Source: Faecalibacterium sp. An122 (GTDB lineage Bacteria; Bacillota; Clostridia; Oscillospirales; Ruminococcaceae). From it: 64,000 bases of DNA. Under the pieces are notes generated by a model, which was not told the origin of the DNA, ran no database searches, and was given only the letters and a program-made list of their open reading frames with translations. The position numbers and the translations under genes were made by a program. Of the stretch, positions 45,749-54,155 are shown in pieces. Numbering within the stretch: position 1 is the first letter of the stretch; every line of letters begins with the position of its first letter. Where the stretch lies: positions 1 through 64,000 of the forward strand of contig NZ_NFLL01000008.1 of NCBI RefSeq assembly GCF_002160895.1, written 5' to 3'.

Positions 45749-45813
45749 AAGTCTGCCACAGTGCAGACTTTAATTATCGTCTATAAAATACCATGCAGAC
45801 AGCCGAATGTCAA
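45749..45813 (-). promoter_or_regulatory. promoter and palindrome of the glcT-ptsG operon
   Basis: Minus strand TTGACA (45808-45813), 17 bp, TATTTT (45785-45790). Just downstream lies a perfect 8-bp palindrome AAGTCTGC-N6-GCAGACTT (45749-45770), which may be an operator or a stabilising 5' hairpin. A further stem CACCTGTCCG/CGGACAGGTG (near 45900-45925) follows the ldh stop. Confidence 0.7.
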
Positions 45814-45931
45814 CAGAAACAGGCGTTGTATAGAACGTTTCGTCAGGTTGATGAAATTTTAACGGGTTCCTTTGGGCATTTCTGCTCGATGCGTGGGGTC
45901 ACCTGTCCGCCTTGGACGGACAGGTGGCGGA

Positions 45932-46882
45932 TCAGAGGTCCTGTTCGGCCAGGAAGTCCTTCAAAGTCTGGGCCGAGGCCCGCAGAGCGGCGATTTCCTC
46001 CTCGCTGAGGGCGATGGGGACGATGGTCTCGACGCCGTCCTTGCCCACCACGGCGGGCAGGCTCAGGGCCACCCCGTCGATGCCATAGCTGCCGTGCTGT
46101 ACCGACGACACCGGCAGGATGGACTTCTCATCCCGGACGATGGCCTCGCAGACCCGGCGCACCGACATGGCGATGCCGTAGTAGGTGGCGCTTTTCTTCT
46201 CGATGATCTCGTAGGCGCTGTTCTTGACCCCGGCAGCCAGGGCTTCCATGGCGGCGTCGTGGTCAAAGTAGCCCCGCATCTCGCAGAAGTTGTGGAGGGG
46301 CAGGCCCGACACGTTGGCGCTGCTCCAGGCCACAATTTCACTGTCGCCGTGCTCGCCCAGAATGAAGGCGTGGACGGCCCGGCTGTCCACCTGCAGGTGT
46401 TCTCCCAGCAGGTACTTCAGGCGGGCGGTGTCCAGAACGGTGCCGGTGCCGAAGACCCGGTTTTCGGGGAAGCCGCTGAGCTTGGCGGCGGCATAGGTCA
46501 GAATATCCACCGGGTTGGCCACAATCAGCAGGATGGCGTCCCGGTTGTACTGGGTGATGGAGGGGATGATGGACCGGAAGATGGAGATGTTTTTCTTCAC
46601 CAGGTTCAGCCGGGTTTCGCCCGGCTTCTGGCCGGCCCCGGCGGTGATGACGATCAGGGATGCGTCGGCCAGGTCGGGGTAGTCGCCGGCGTAAATTTTC
46701 ATGGGCTTGGCGAAGGGCAGGCCGTGGCTGATGTCCAGGGCCTCGCCCTCAGCCCGGGCGTGGTTGGCGTCGATCAGGACCATCTCGGAGAACAGACCGC
46801 TCTGCATCAGGGCGAAGGCCGAGGCCGACCCCACAAAGCCGCAGCCGATGACGGCCAGTTTTCGTGTGTTCAGATTGCGCAT
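45932..46882 (-). CDS. ldh: L-lactate dehydrogenase
   Basis: A 316-residue NAD-dependent dehydrogenase that reduces pyruvate to L-lactate. It has the NAD site VIGCGFVGSASAFAL (about residues 11-25), NPVDILTYAAAKLSGFP with the substrate arginine region, and the proton-relay histidine in ILGEHGDSEI. LDH is favoured over malate dehydrogenase by overall length and the GTGTVLDTARL segment. ATG 46882 follows AAAGGAGGTGCTCT. It lies 42 bp after the Fe-S protein gene and is probably in the same transcript. Confidence 0.94.
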   Translation of the reverse strand: MRNLNTRKLAVIGCGFVGSASAFALMQSGLFSEMVLIDANHARAEGEALDISHGLPFAKPMKIYAGDYPDLADASLIVITAGAGQKPGETRLNLVKKNISIFRSIIPSITQYNRDAILLIVANPVDILTYAAAKLSGFPENRVFGTGTVLDTARLKYLLGEHLQVDSRAVHAFILGEHGDSEIVAWSSANVSGLPLHNFCEMRGYFDHDAAMEALAAGVKNSAYEIIEKKSATYYGIAMSVRRVCEAIVRDEKSILPVSSVQHGSYGIDGVALSLPAVVGKDGVETIVPIALSEEEIAALRASAQTLKDFLAEQDL

Positions 46883-46924
46883 AGAGCACCTCCTTTGGTG
46901 TTTGGGTTTACTTTGTGTAGAAAA

Positions 46925-47632
46925 TCAGTCTAAAATACGTCCGTCGCGGGAAAGAGTCACCACCTGCCAGGGGATGAACTTGCCGCTGGCCTGGAGCGCA
47001 CGCTGGGCGGCGGACTGGAGCCCGCCGCAGCAGGGCACCTCCATCCGGACGATGGTGACGCTCTGGATGTCGTTGAGGCGGAGAATGTCGGTGAGCTTTT
47101 CGGCGTAGTCCACCCCGTCCAGCTTGGGGCAGCCGATGAGGGTCACCTTGCCCCGCATGAAATCTTCGTGGAAAGATGCGTAGGCATAGGCGGCGCAGTC
47201 GGCGGCGATCAGCAGCTTGGCCCCCTGGAAGAAGGGCGCCTGCACCGGGGCCAGCTTGATCTGGACCGGCCACTGGCCCAGCCGGGACACCGGCTTGCCG
47301 GCGGGAACGGCGGCAGGGGCCTCGGGGGCCTGGGATGCCTGGAACTGGACGGCCCGGGAACCGGGACAGCCTCCGGCGTGGTGGGGGGCCTGCTGCTGGG
47401 CCTTGGCACGCTGGACGGCGGCCTCGTCGTAGGCGGGGGCCTCCCGCTGTTCAAAGGTGATGGCTCCGGTGGGACAACCGGGCAGGCAGTCCCCCAGACC
47501 GTCGCAGAAGTGCTCCCGCACCAGCTTGGCCTTGCCGTTCACCATCTCGATGGCGCCCTCGTGGCAGGCGGTGGCGCACAGGCCGCAGCCGTTGCATTTT
47601 TCCTGATCTATATGAATGATCTGTCGAATCAT
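46925..47632 (-). CDS. 4Fe-4S dicluster protein of unknown role
   Basis: A 235-residue iron-sulfur protein. The first cluster motif is CNGCGLCATACHEGAI (residues 13-28) and the second is FCDGLGDCLPGCPTGAI (about 42-58). The C-terminal 130 residues carry additional cysteines (AADCAAYAYA, IGCPKLDG, VPCCGGLQSA). Similar proteins occur in many anaerobes, often near hydrogenase or nitrosative-stress genes; their reaction is unknown. Here it heads the ldh transcript, with a Rex-like palindrome in front. Confidence 0.85.
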   Translation of the reverse strand: MIRQIIHIDQEKCNGCGLCATACHEGAIEMVNGKAKLVREHFCDGLGDCLPGCPTGAITFEQREAPAYDEAAVQRAKAQQQAPHHAGGCPGSRAVQFQASQAPEAPAAVPAGKPVSRLGQWPVQIKLAPVQAPFFQGAKLLIAADCAAYAYASFHEDFMRGKVTLIGCPKLDGVDYAEKLTDILRLNDIQSVTIVRMEVPCCGGLQSAAQRALQASGKFIPWQVVTLSRDGRILD

Positions 47633-47670
47633 GGGGAAATCCTCCTTGGATGTGTTGGGGTTCTGAGGTG

Positions 47671-47713
47671 ATTATAGTACAATGCGGGGAAAATGTATGT
47701 TGTTTTTACAACA
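47671..47713 (-). promoter_or_regulatory. promoter and Rex-like operator of the Fe-S/ldh operon
   Basis: The minus strand has TATAAT (47671-47676) as -10. About 20 bp upstream is a perfect palindrome TGTTGT-AAAA-ACAACA (47698-47713), overlapping the place of a poor -35. Its TGTT-N8-AACA core has the same spacing as the Rex consensus (TTGTTAA-N4-TTAACAA). Rex is the NADH/NAD+ sensor that represses ldh in many Firmicutes, so the context supports the call. Confidence 0.55.
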
Positions 47714-47802
47714 AAAGGCGGAACGCAGCCCCAAAAACATGGATAAGCTGGGCGAAAGCGCCCTGTTCCGGGGGGAATGGAGTGAGACGGGGCTTTCCAC
47801 GC

Positions 47803-47835
47803 AAAAGGCGCCGTCCTGTGGAAAAGACGGCGCCT
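47803..47835 (-). terminator. terminator of the P-loop kinase gene
   Basis: AGGCGCCGTC pairs with GACGGCGCCT around a 10-base loop; the minus strand continues into TTTT. Confidence 0.8.
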
Positions 47836-47841
47836 CGGGGC

Positions 47842-48447
47842 TCAGGTGTGGAGGATCACCTCACAGCGGTCCTCCAAATTTGATGACAAAATGTATTTTT
47901 CTTCCAAAGGTATCCATTTGGTACGGAAATTCTCCAGGTTGACCCCCGGTCTCTGGGCGATGCGGGCCAGCCGGGTCTCCAGATCGGCGGTGACAAAGAC
48001 GTGGAGGTCGTAGCAGGCCCACAGGTCGGGGTGGCAGCTGTAGGAGCCTTCCGCCAGAATGACCGGCTTCCAGGGGGCGGCCACCGGGGGCTTCAGCTGG
48101 CCGGTGTGGCAGTCGTAGGGGCGGTAGAGAGCGTCCCGGCGTTCCAGCAGGGGGGACAGGGCCTCAGTGAAAAACCGCTCCCGGTCAAAGTTGCCTCCCG
48201 GCTGGGCCATCCGCTGGGGCGTGCGCTGTTCGGGCCGGAGGAAAAAGTCGTCGGCGTGGAGGACGGTGCAGTCCAGCCGCTGGGCCAGCAGGGCGGCCAC
48301 GGTGGTTTTGCCGCTGCCGCACCGGCCGTCGATGGCCACCACGGTGCGGCCCTGCCGGGACAGAAGTTCCTCCACCCGCGCCGCAAGGGCGTCCAGCCCG
48401 GCGGGGGGAGAGGGGAGATGAGAAGTTTCCTGTGCGTTATGAATCAT
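47842..48447 (-). CDS. uridine kinase-like P-loop protein
   Basis: A 201-residue protein with Walker A in AIDGRCGSGKTTVAALLA (about residues 38-55), HADDFFLRPEQRT as the substrate-binding segment, and the basic LID-like QRPGVNLENFRTKWIPLEE region. The overall plan is that of the uridine kinase/phosphoribulokinase superfamily. The exact substrate (nucleoside, pantothenate or other) cannot be told. It stands alone with its own terminator. ATG 48447 is reasonable but has only a modest ribosome site. Confidence 0.75.
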   Translation of the reverse strand: MIHNAQETSHLPSPPAGLDALAARVEELLSRQGRTVVAIDGRCGSGKTTVAALLAQRLDCTVLHADDFFLRPEQRTPQRMAQPGGNFDRERFFTEALSPLLERRDALYRPYDCHTGQLKPPVAAPWKPVILAEGSYSCHPDLWACYDLHVFVTADLETRLARIAQRPGVNLENFRTKWIPLEEKYILSSNLEDRCEVILHT

Positions 48448-48604
48448 AGACGATTTCCTTTTCGTACATCAGTGGAGGTGAAAGGTTCTACCTTATTATA
48501 TAGAAGATTTTGCGGAACGCAAGATGGGACCGGAAATCTGAAATGGTATCTGAAATGCGGTGCAAAAGGAAACACTTTGGGCCGATTTTTTCGTATAAAG
48601 CGGA

Positions 48605-48633
48605 TAGACAATCACGTCGCTATGTGATACCCT
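48605..48633 (+). promoter_or_regulatory. possible promoter with an internal palindrome
   Basis: TAGACA (48605-48610), 17 bp, TACCCT (48628-48633). The spacer is bounded by ATCAC and GTGAT (48611-48615 and 48624-48628), an inverted repeat that could be an operator inside the promoter of the reductase gene. The -10 is poor. A GC-rich stretch (48650-48700) follows. Nothing else stands out in the 317-bp gap. Confidence 0.4.
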
Positions 48634-48764
48634 AATATAGGATCAAATGATTGTGCCCCCAGGAGAGAAGGCCTGGGGGCGACGTTTGGCAGGGGCCGGC
48701 TGACGTGCACCGGTCGGCCCCATGGAAGTGTACACACCCAAGAAGAGAAAGGAACGGATTCAGA

Positions 48765-50801
48765 ATGAAGAAGATTTCCCGCAAAGGTTTTCTGAAGATC
48801 GCCGCCGCTGCTGCCATGAGCAGCGTGACCGCCGGCGCCCTGGCCGCCTGTGAGTCGGCCGGTTCGGCTGTCTCGGGGGCTGCTTCGGGCTCGGGCTCGG
48901 TGGCAGCAGGGGCCACCTACATTCCCGGCACCTATGAGGCCACCGCTGCCGGCATCAACGGCGACGTCAAGGTGACCATGACCTTCAGCGAGAACGCCAT
49001 CACCGATATCGTGCTGGATGTCTCGGGCGAGACCCCCTCCATCGGCGGTGCAGCGGCTGAGGACCTGAAGAACGCCCTGATGGAAGCACAGGGCTCCAAC
49101 ATTGAGGTGGTGTCGGGCGCCACCATCACTTCCGACGGCGTCATCAAGGCCGCCCAGAAGTGCATTGACCAGGCTCAGGGCAAGGTGACGGTGGAAGTGA
49201 TCAACCTGCCCACCGGCGATGAGAACGACTGGCTGGGCACCGAGCCCACCATCGATGAGGAGTCCATCACTGATACCTGGGACACCGATATCCTGATCGT
49301 GGGTGCCGGCAACGGCGGCCTGATGGCAGCCGCTTACGCCGCCAAGAACGGCCTGAATTTCCGCATCATCGAGCAGAACAGCGTGGTGCAGGACACCCGT
49401 CACTGGATCGGCGCAGTGGACGGCTTCGGCGCACAGGAGCACGGCGTGGTCACCGACAAGGGCAAGCTGCTGAGCGAGATTTCCCGCTATGCCTCCGGCA
49501 AGTGCGACCAGCGCGTGGTCAAGACCTGGCTGAATGAGTCGGCCGAGGCCATCGGCTTTGTCCGCGAGATCATGGAGGACGAGTTCGGCGTCCAGATGAC
49601 CTACACCTACGGCGACGAGGCTCACTGGCCCGACGAGAACGCCCTGGAGAACACCGACTACATCTACCCCGAGATCGAGTACACCTACGACCGCAGCACC
49701 GGCGCCGAGCGCAACAAGCTGTTCGCCGAGTACATCGAGAATCTGGGCTACTCCATCGACTTCAACACCGCCCTGGCCAAGCTGGAGAAGAACAGCGACG
49801 GCCGCATCACCGGCATCATCGCCCAGAGCAACGAGGACGGCCACTTCATCCGCATCAATGCGGCCAAGGGCGTCCTGCTGGCCTGCGGCGGCTACCCCGG
49901 CAACCCCTACATGATGGAGCAGCTGGACCCCCTGGGCACCAGCGTCACCACCGCCTGCTCCTACTCGCCGGCTGACCGCGGCTACGGCATCCGCGCCGCC
50001 GTCTGGGCCGGCGCCAACCTGGACAAGGAGTCTGCTCCCATGCTGTTCGACCGCGGCGTGGTGCCTCCGGGACAGGACGCCGGCTACATCGACAGCCCCA
50101 GCGCCTTTGGCGGCAAGGCTTTCCCCGGCCCCATCAAGCAGTATAACCCCGGCACCCAGCCCTTCCTGAAGGTCAACCGCCACGGCGAACGGTTTGCCAA
50201 CGAGAGCTGCCCCTACAACGACATCGTCTATGCTGCCGCCCATCAGCCGGGCCGCGTCTACGCCCAGATCCACGACGACAACTGGTACGAGGACGTGCAG
50301 CGCTTCCACACCATCGGCTGCTCGGCCCAGACCCGTAACGGCGGTCCGGACTACGTGCTGCCCAAGATGGAGGAGGCCGAGGCCGCTGGCTGCTTCTTCC
50401 GCGCCGACACCCTGGAGGAGCTGGCCGACAAGCTGGGCTTCACCGGCGCCGACAAGGACACCTTCCTGGCCACCGTCGAGCGGTACAATGAGCTGTACGA
50501 TCAGCAGAAGGACGACGATTTCGGCAAGCCGGCCTACCGTCTGAGCGCCATCCGCAAGGCTCCCTTCTATGGCTGCTGGCTGGGCGCTTCGCTGCTGACC
50601 ACCGAGCAGGGCATCGCCATCAACGAAAAGGGCCAGGCTCTGGACACCAACAACGAGCCCATGGAGGGCCTGTACATCACCGGCGATATGTCCGGCAGCT
50701 TCTTTGCCAACAACTACCCCTGCCTGATGGCAGGCGTGGCCATGGGCCGCACCGTCACCTTCGCCATGAAGGCCATCAAGGAGATGGGCGGTCTGGAGTA
50801 A
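48765..50801 (+). CDS. exported FMN/FAD-binding fumarate-reductase-type flavoprotein
   Basis: A 678-residue enzyme. The signal SRKGFLK followed by a lipobox-like ALAAC (Cys29) suggests export and lipid anchoring. Residues about 50-135 are an FMN_bind domain with VVSGATIT (116-122), the ApbE flavinylation site. Residues 175-670 are the FAD domain: LIVGAGNGGLMAAA (177-190), GERFANESCPYND and a C-terminal ITGDMSGSFFANNYPCLMAG. This domain order is that of extracellular flavin-dependent reductases (fumarate, urocanate, acrylate-like acceptors). The acceptor is unknown. ATG 48765 follows GAAAGGAACGG. No operon partner is adjacent. Confidence 0.9.
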   Translation: MKKISRKGFLKIAAAAAMSSVTAGALAACESAGSAVSGAASGSGSVAAGATYIPGTYEATAAGINGDVKVTMTFSENAITDIVLDVSGETPSIGGAAAEDLKNALMEAQGSNIEVVSGATITSDGVIKAAQKCIDQAQGKVTVEVINLPTGDENDWLGTEPTIDEESITDTWDTDILIVGAGNGGLMAAAYAAKNGLNFRIIEQNSVVQDTRHWIGAVDGFGAQEHGVVTDKGKLLSEISRYASGKCDQRVVKTWLNESAEAIGFVREIMEDEFGVQMTYTYGDEAHWPDENALENTDYIYPEIEYTYDRSTGAERNKLFAEYIENLGYSIDFNTALAKLEKNSDGRITGIIAQSNEDGHFIRINAAKGVLLACGGYPGNPYMMEQLDPLGTSVTTACSYSPADRGYGIRAAVWAGANLDKESAPMLFDRGVVPPGQDAGYIDSPSAFGGKAFPGPIKQYNPGTQPFLKVNRHGERFANESCPYNDIVYAAAHQPGRVYAQIHDDNWYEDVQRFHTIGCSAQTRNGGPDYVLPKMEEAEAAGCFFRADTLEELADKLGFTGADKDTFLATVERYNELYDQQKDDDFGKPAYRLSAIRKAPFYGCWLGASLLTTEQGIAINEKGQALDTNNEPMEGLYITGDMSGSFFANNYPCLMAGVAMGRTVTFAMKAIKEMGGLE

Positions 50802-50840
50802 AAACCGGCCGGGCATCCCCTGAACCCCCATAGAACCGAA

Positions 50841-50878
50841 AAAAGAGCCGTGGAGCTTTGCCGCTCCACGGCTCTTTT
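50841..50878. terminator. bidirectional terminator
   Basis: AAAAGAGCCGTGGAGC (50841-50856) pairs with GCTCCACGGCTCTTTT (50863-50878). It separates the convergent reductase and proA genes. Confidence 0.92.
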
Positions 50879-50899
50879 GTTTGCGCTGAAGGCGGGCGG

Positions 50900-52162
50900 T
50901 CAGCGAATTTGACCGTTGCCGCGGATGATGTACTTGTAGGTGCACAGCTCGGCCAGGCCCATGGGACCCCGGGCGTGGAGCTTCTGGGTGGAAATACCCA
51001 TCTCGCAGCCCAGGCCGAACTCGCCGCCGTCGGTGAAACGGGTGGAACAGTTGACGTACACCGCCGCGCTGTCCACCGCTGCGGTGAACAGGTCGATGTG
51101 TTCCTGGGTCTGGCTCAGGATGGCCTCGCTGTGGCCGGTGGAATGCTCGGCAATGTGGCCGATGGCCTGCTGCACGTCCTCCACAACCCCCACCGCCAGG
51201 ATGTAGTCCAGGAACTCGGTGTCAAAGTCCTGGGGCCCGGCGGGGGTGCCGGGAATGATGGCCGCGGCCTTCTGGTCCAGCCGCAGCTCCACCGGATGAA
51301 GGCCGCGGACCTCCCGGTCGGGGCCCAGACGCTGGGCCAGCCTGGGCAGAAATGCCCCGGCAATGTCCTTGTGCACCAGGCAGACCTCCTCGGCGTTGCA
51401 GACGCTGGGACGGCTGGCCTTGGCGTTTTCGATGATGTCCAGTGCCTTGTCCTGATCGGCGGTGTCGTCCACATAGATGTGGCAGATGCCGGTGCCGGTC
51501 TGGATGCAGGGAACCTTGGCGTTTTCCACGCAGGCCCGGATCAGGCCCGCGCCGCCCCGGGGGATCAGCAGATCCACATAGCCCACGGCGGTCATCAGGG
51601 CGTTGGCGGAGGCGTGGGTGGTGTCCTCAATCAGGCTGACGGCGGCAGCCGGCAGACCGACGGCCGTCACCCCCTGGCGCAGGGCGTCCACAATGGCCTT
51701 GCTGGAGCGCCAGGCCTCTTTGCCGCAGCGCAGAACACAGGCGTTGCCGCTCTTGAGGGCCAGGGCCGCCGCGTCACTGGTGACGTTGGGGCGGCTCTCG
51801 TAAATGATGGCCACCACGCCCATGGGAACGGCGGTCTTTTCGATCACCAGGCCGTTGGGCCGCTCGATGCGGCGCAGCACGGCGCCCACCGGGTCGGGCA
51901 GGGCCGCCACGTCCCGGATGCCCTGGGCCATGCCGTCCAGGCGCTGCTGGTTCAGGGCCAGACGGTCCAGCATCACCTCCGAGATCCGCCCCCGGGCGGC
52001 CTCGATGTCGGCGGCGTTGGCGGCCAGAATGGCGGCCCGGTTGGCCGGGTTGTCCAGGGCGTCGGCCATCCCCATCAGGGCATGGTTCCGCTGCCGGGTA
52101 TCGGCCAGGGCCAGAGAGCCTTTGGCGTCACGGGCGGCGGTGAGAATCTCCTGTGTGGTCAT
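50900..52162 (-). CDS. proA: gamma-glutamyl phosphate reductase
   Basis: A 420-residue NADPH-dependent enzyme of proline synthesis that reduces glutamyl-5-phosphate to glutamate-5-semialdehyde. It has the aldehyde-dehydrogenase fold with the nucleophile cysteine in SVCNAEEVCLV, VIYESRPNVTSDAAALALKS near the N-terminus, and STRFTDGGEFGLGCEMGIST near the end. It is last in proC-proB-proA. Confidence 0.97.
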   Translation of the reverse strand: MTTQEILTAARDAKGSLALADTRQRNHALMGMADALDNPANRAAILAANAADIEAARGRISEVMLDRLALNQQRLDGMAQGIRDVAALPDPVGAVLRRIERPNGLVIEKTAVPMGVVAIIYESRPNVTSDAAALALKSGNACVLRCGKEAWRSSKAIVDALRQGVTAVGLPAAAVSLIEDTTHASANALMTAVGYVDLLIPRGGAGLIRACVENAKVPCIQTGTGICHIYVDDTADQDKALDIIENAKASRPSVCNAEEVCLVHKDIAGAFLPRLAQRLGPDREVRGLHPVELRLDQKAAAIIPGTPAGPQDFDTEFLDYILAVGVVEDVQQAIGHIAEHSTGHSEAILSQTQEHIDLFTAAVDSAAVYVNCSTRFTDGGEFGLGCEMGISTQKLHARGPMGLAELCTYKYIIRGNGQIR

Positions 52163-52177
52163 GGGTCAACCTCCTTT

Positions 52178-52960
52178 TTATTTGTTGGCCCGGGGCCGCG
52201 CCGCAAACCGGGTGCCGGCGGCTTCGCCCTCGGCAATCCTGTACAGCAGCTCGGGATGGGCTCCATTGGCAATCACCATTTCCACCCCGTCGGCGGTGAC
52301 CATCCGGGCGGCGCGCAGCTTGGTGGCCATGCCGCCGGTGCCCAGGGCCGAACCGGCCCCGTCCGACAGGCTCATGATGTCCTCGGTGACGTTCTCCACC
52401 AGGGGAATCAGCTGGGCGTCGGGATGGGTGCGGGGGTTGGCGGTGTACAGCCCGTCAATGTCGCTGAGCAGCACCAGCAGGTCCGCCCGGGCACAGCAGG
52501 CCACAATGGCCGCCAGGGTGTCGTTGTCGCCGATGGAGGAAATCTCCATGGTGGATACGGTGTCGTTTTCGTTGATGATGGGCAGCGCGCCCAGCTCCAG
52601 CAGGCGGTAGAGGGTGTTCTCGAAGTTCTGGCGGCGTTCGGTGTGCTCCACGTCTACGCCCGTCAGCAGAATCTGGGCTACGGTGTGGTTGTACTCGGCA
52701 AACAGCCGGTCATAGGTGTACATCAGCTCGCACTGGCCCACCGCCGCACAGGCCTGCTTGCCCGCCATGTCGGCGGGACGGCTGGGCAGGGACAGCTTGC
52801 CCACGCCCATGCCGATGGCGCCCGAGGAAACCAGAATCATCTCGTGGCCGGCGTTTTTCAGGTCGCTCAGGACCTTCACCAGCTCCTCGGTGCGGCGGAT
52901 GTTCAGGTGGCCGGTGGGATAGGTGAGGGTAGAGGTGCCGACCTTGACGACAATTCGCAT
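52178..52960 (-). CDS. proB: glutamate 5-kinase, short form without PUA domain
   Basis: A 260-residue amino-acid kinase that starts proline synthesis. The ATP/substrate motifs are VVKVGTSTLTYPTG (3-16), LVSSGAIGMG (about 44-53), INENDTVS (about 134-141) and GTGGMATKLRAA (about 207-218). The C-terminal PUA domain of E. coli-type ProB is absent, as in several Firmicutes. ATG 52960 lies 4 bp after the proC stop. Confidence 0.95.
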   Translation of the reverse strand: MRIVVKVGTSTLTYPTGHLNIRRTEELVKVLSDLKNAGHEMILVSSGAIGMGVGKLSLPSRPADMAGKQACAAVGQCELMYTYDRLFAEYNHTVAQILLTGVDVEHTERRQNFENTLYRLLELGALPIINENDTVSTMEISSIGDNDTLAAIVACCARADLLVLLSDIDGLYTANPRTHPDAQLIPLVENVTEDIMSLSDGAGSALGTGGMATKLRAARMVTADGVEMVIANGAHPELLYRIAEGEAAGTRFAARPRANK

Positions 52961-52964
52961 GGCA

Positions 52965-53765
52965 TCAGCCCTCCCGCAGCTTGATGGTCTTTTCATAGGC
53001 GGCGATGACCGCGTCGGTCACCGCCCCGCGGAAGCCCCGCTCCTCCAGCACCCGGACACCCTGAATGGTGGTGCCGCCGGGGCTGCAGACCGAGTCCTTC
53101 AGGACGCCGGGATGGCTGCCGGTGTCCAGCATCATCTTGGCGCTGCCCAGCAGCATCTGGGCGGCGTACTGCAGCGCCTTGGCCCGGGGCATTCCGCAGG
53201 CCACGCCGCCGTCCGCCAGGGCCTCAATGAACTGATACGCCCAGGCCGGGCCGCAGCCCGACACGCAGCAGGCGGCGTCCATCAGGTTTTCGGGCAGATT
53301 GTCCAGCATGCCGGCCCCCGCCATCAGCTGGCAGAAGGCTTCTTCCTCGCCGTCCTCCAGGCCCAGGGTGCAGTAGGGAATCATCCCGGCGCCGGCCCCC
53401 GAGGGAATGTTGGGGTTGATCCGCACCACCGGGTAGTCGCCCCCGGCCATCTGGCGGATCTGCACCATGGTCAGGCCCGCCGCCATGGTGCACAGGATAA
53501 ACCGCTCTTTGCGGCCCGCCAGCACCGGCTGCAGCTGGGCCAGCATGTCGGCCATCATCTGGGGTTTCACGCCCAGGAATACCACATCGCACAGGGCGGC
53601 GTCCTGGTTGGAGCCGGTGCGGCAGCCCAGCTCAGCCGCCAGGGCCTCGGCCTTGGCGGGGGTGCGGTTTGCCAAAACAACATTGCCCGGCTCCACCGTG
53701 CGGCAGATCGCCCGTGCCAGGGCTCCGCCCATGTTTCCGCAGCCAATAAAACCAATCGTTTTCAT
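52965..53765 (-). CDS. proC: pyrroline-5-carboxylate reductase
   Basis: A 266-residue enzyme making proline from pyrroline-5-carboxylate with NAD(P)H. The dinucleotide site is TIGFIGCGNMGGALARAI (3-20), followed by NIPSGAGAGM and the C-terminal signature DSVCSPGGTTIQGVRVLEE. First gene of the complete proline operon. ATG 53765 follows AAAGGAGGAAATCC. Confidence 0.97.
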   Translation of the reverse strand: MKTIGFIGCGNMGGALARAICRTVEPGNVVLANRTPAKAEALAAELGCRTGSNQDAALCDVVFLGVKPQMMADMLAQLQPVLAGRKERFILCTMAAGLTMVQIRQMAGGDYPVVRINPNIPSGAGAGMIPYCTLGLEDGEEEAFCQLMAGAGMLDNLPENLMDAACCVSGCGPAWAYQFIEALADGGVACGMPRAKALQYAAQMLLGSAKMMLDTGSHPGVLKDSVCSPGGTTIQGVRVLEERGFRGAVTDAVIAAYEKTIKLREG

Positions 53766-54027
53766 CCGGATTTCCTCCTTTACTTCCGATGGGACAGGAT
53801 ATGACGCGCCCGGCCCTGTCCGTTTGGCCGGGGTTCGCCCCGGGTGCCAGAGCCGCAGGCCTGCCGGATTCACAGGCGGACGCGGCGCCGGGACGCGGTG
53901 TCCGGCGGCGTGCGTCACCCCTCGATGCGACCCGCCAGTCCGCGGCATCTCAGGGGAAAACCCCCGCCCTGCGGCCGGCGCGCCCCTGCAGCCTGCCGCA
54001 CGGCGGCACGCTGAAAATGCTGCTTCC
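53766..54027 (-). other. long GC-rich leader of the proC-proB-proA operon
   Basis: About 250 nt separate the promoter from proC. The leader is GC-rich and full of hairpins, for example CCGGGG-CGAA-CCCCGG near 53830-53845. I find no T-box core (TGGNACCGCG) or other riboswitch that I recognise, although T-boxes for tRNA-Pro occur on such operons. There is no reading frame of note. Confidence 0.45.
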
Positions 54028-54056
54028 ATATTACCCGGAATGGCCCGCAAAATCAA
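54028..54056 (-). promoter_or_regulatory. promoter of the proline operon
   Basis: Minus strand TTGATT (54051-54056), 17 bp, TAATAT (54028-54033). It stands back-to-back with the + strand promoter at 54074. Confidence 0.75.
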
Positions 54057-54073
54057 GTCCTCTATACGGACGG

Positions 54074-54103
54074 TTGACAAAACCTGCCTGCGCGGTGTAC
54101 AAT
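54074..54103 (+). promoter_or_regulatory. promoter of lipoprotein A
   Basis: TTGACA (54074-54079), 18 bp, TACAAT (54098-54103). Its -35 lies 17 bp from that of the divergent proline promoter. Confidence 0.8.
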
Positions 54104-54155
54104 AAAAACACAATGGGCTTGTGTGCCGACATGAGCCGGGAAGGGGGTATGCGCG

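Noticed and set aside
52178-52960. proB as a truncated pseudogene
   Set aside because: The missing part is only the PUA domain; the kinase domain is complete, and short ProB forms are known in Firmicutes.
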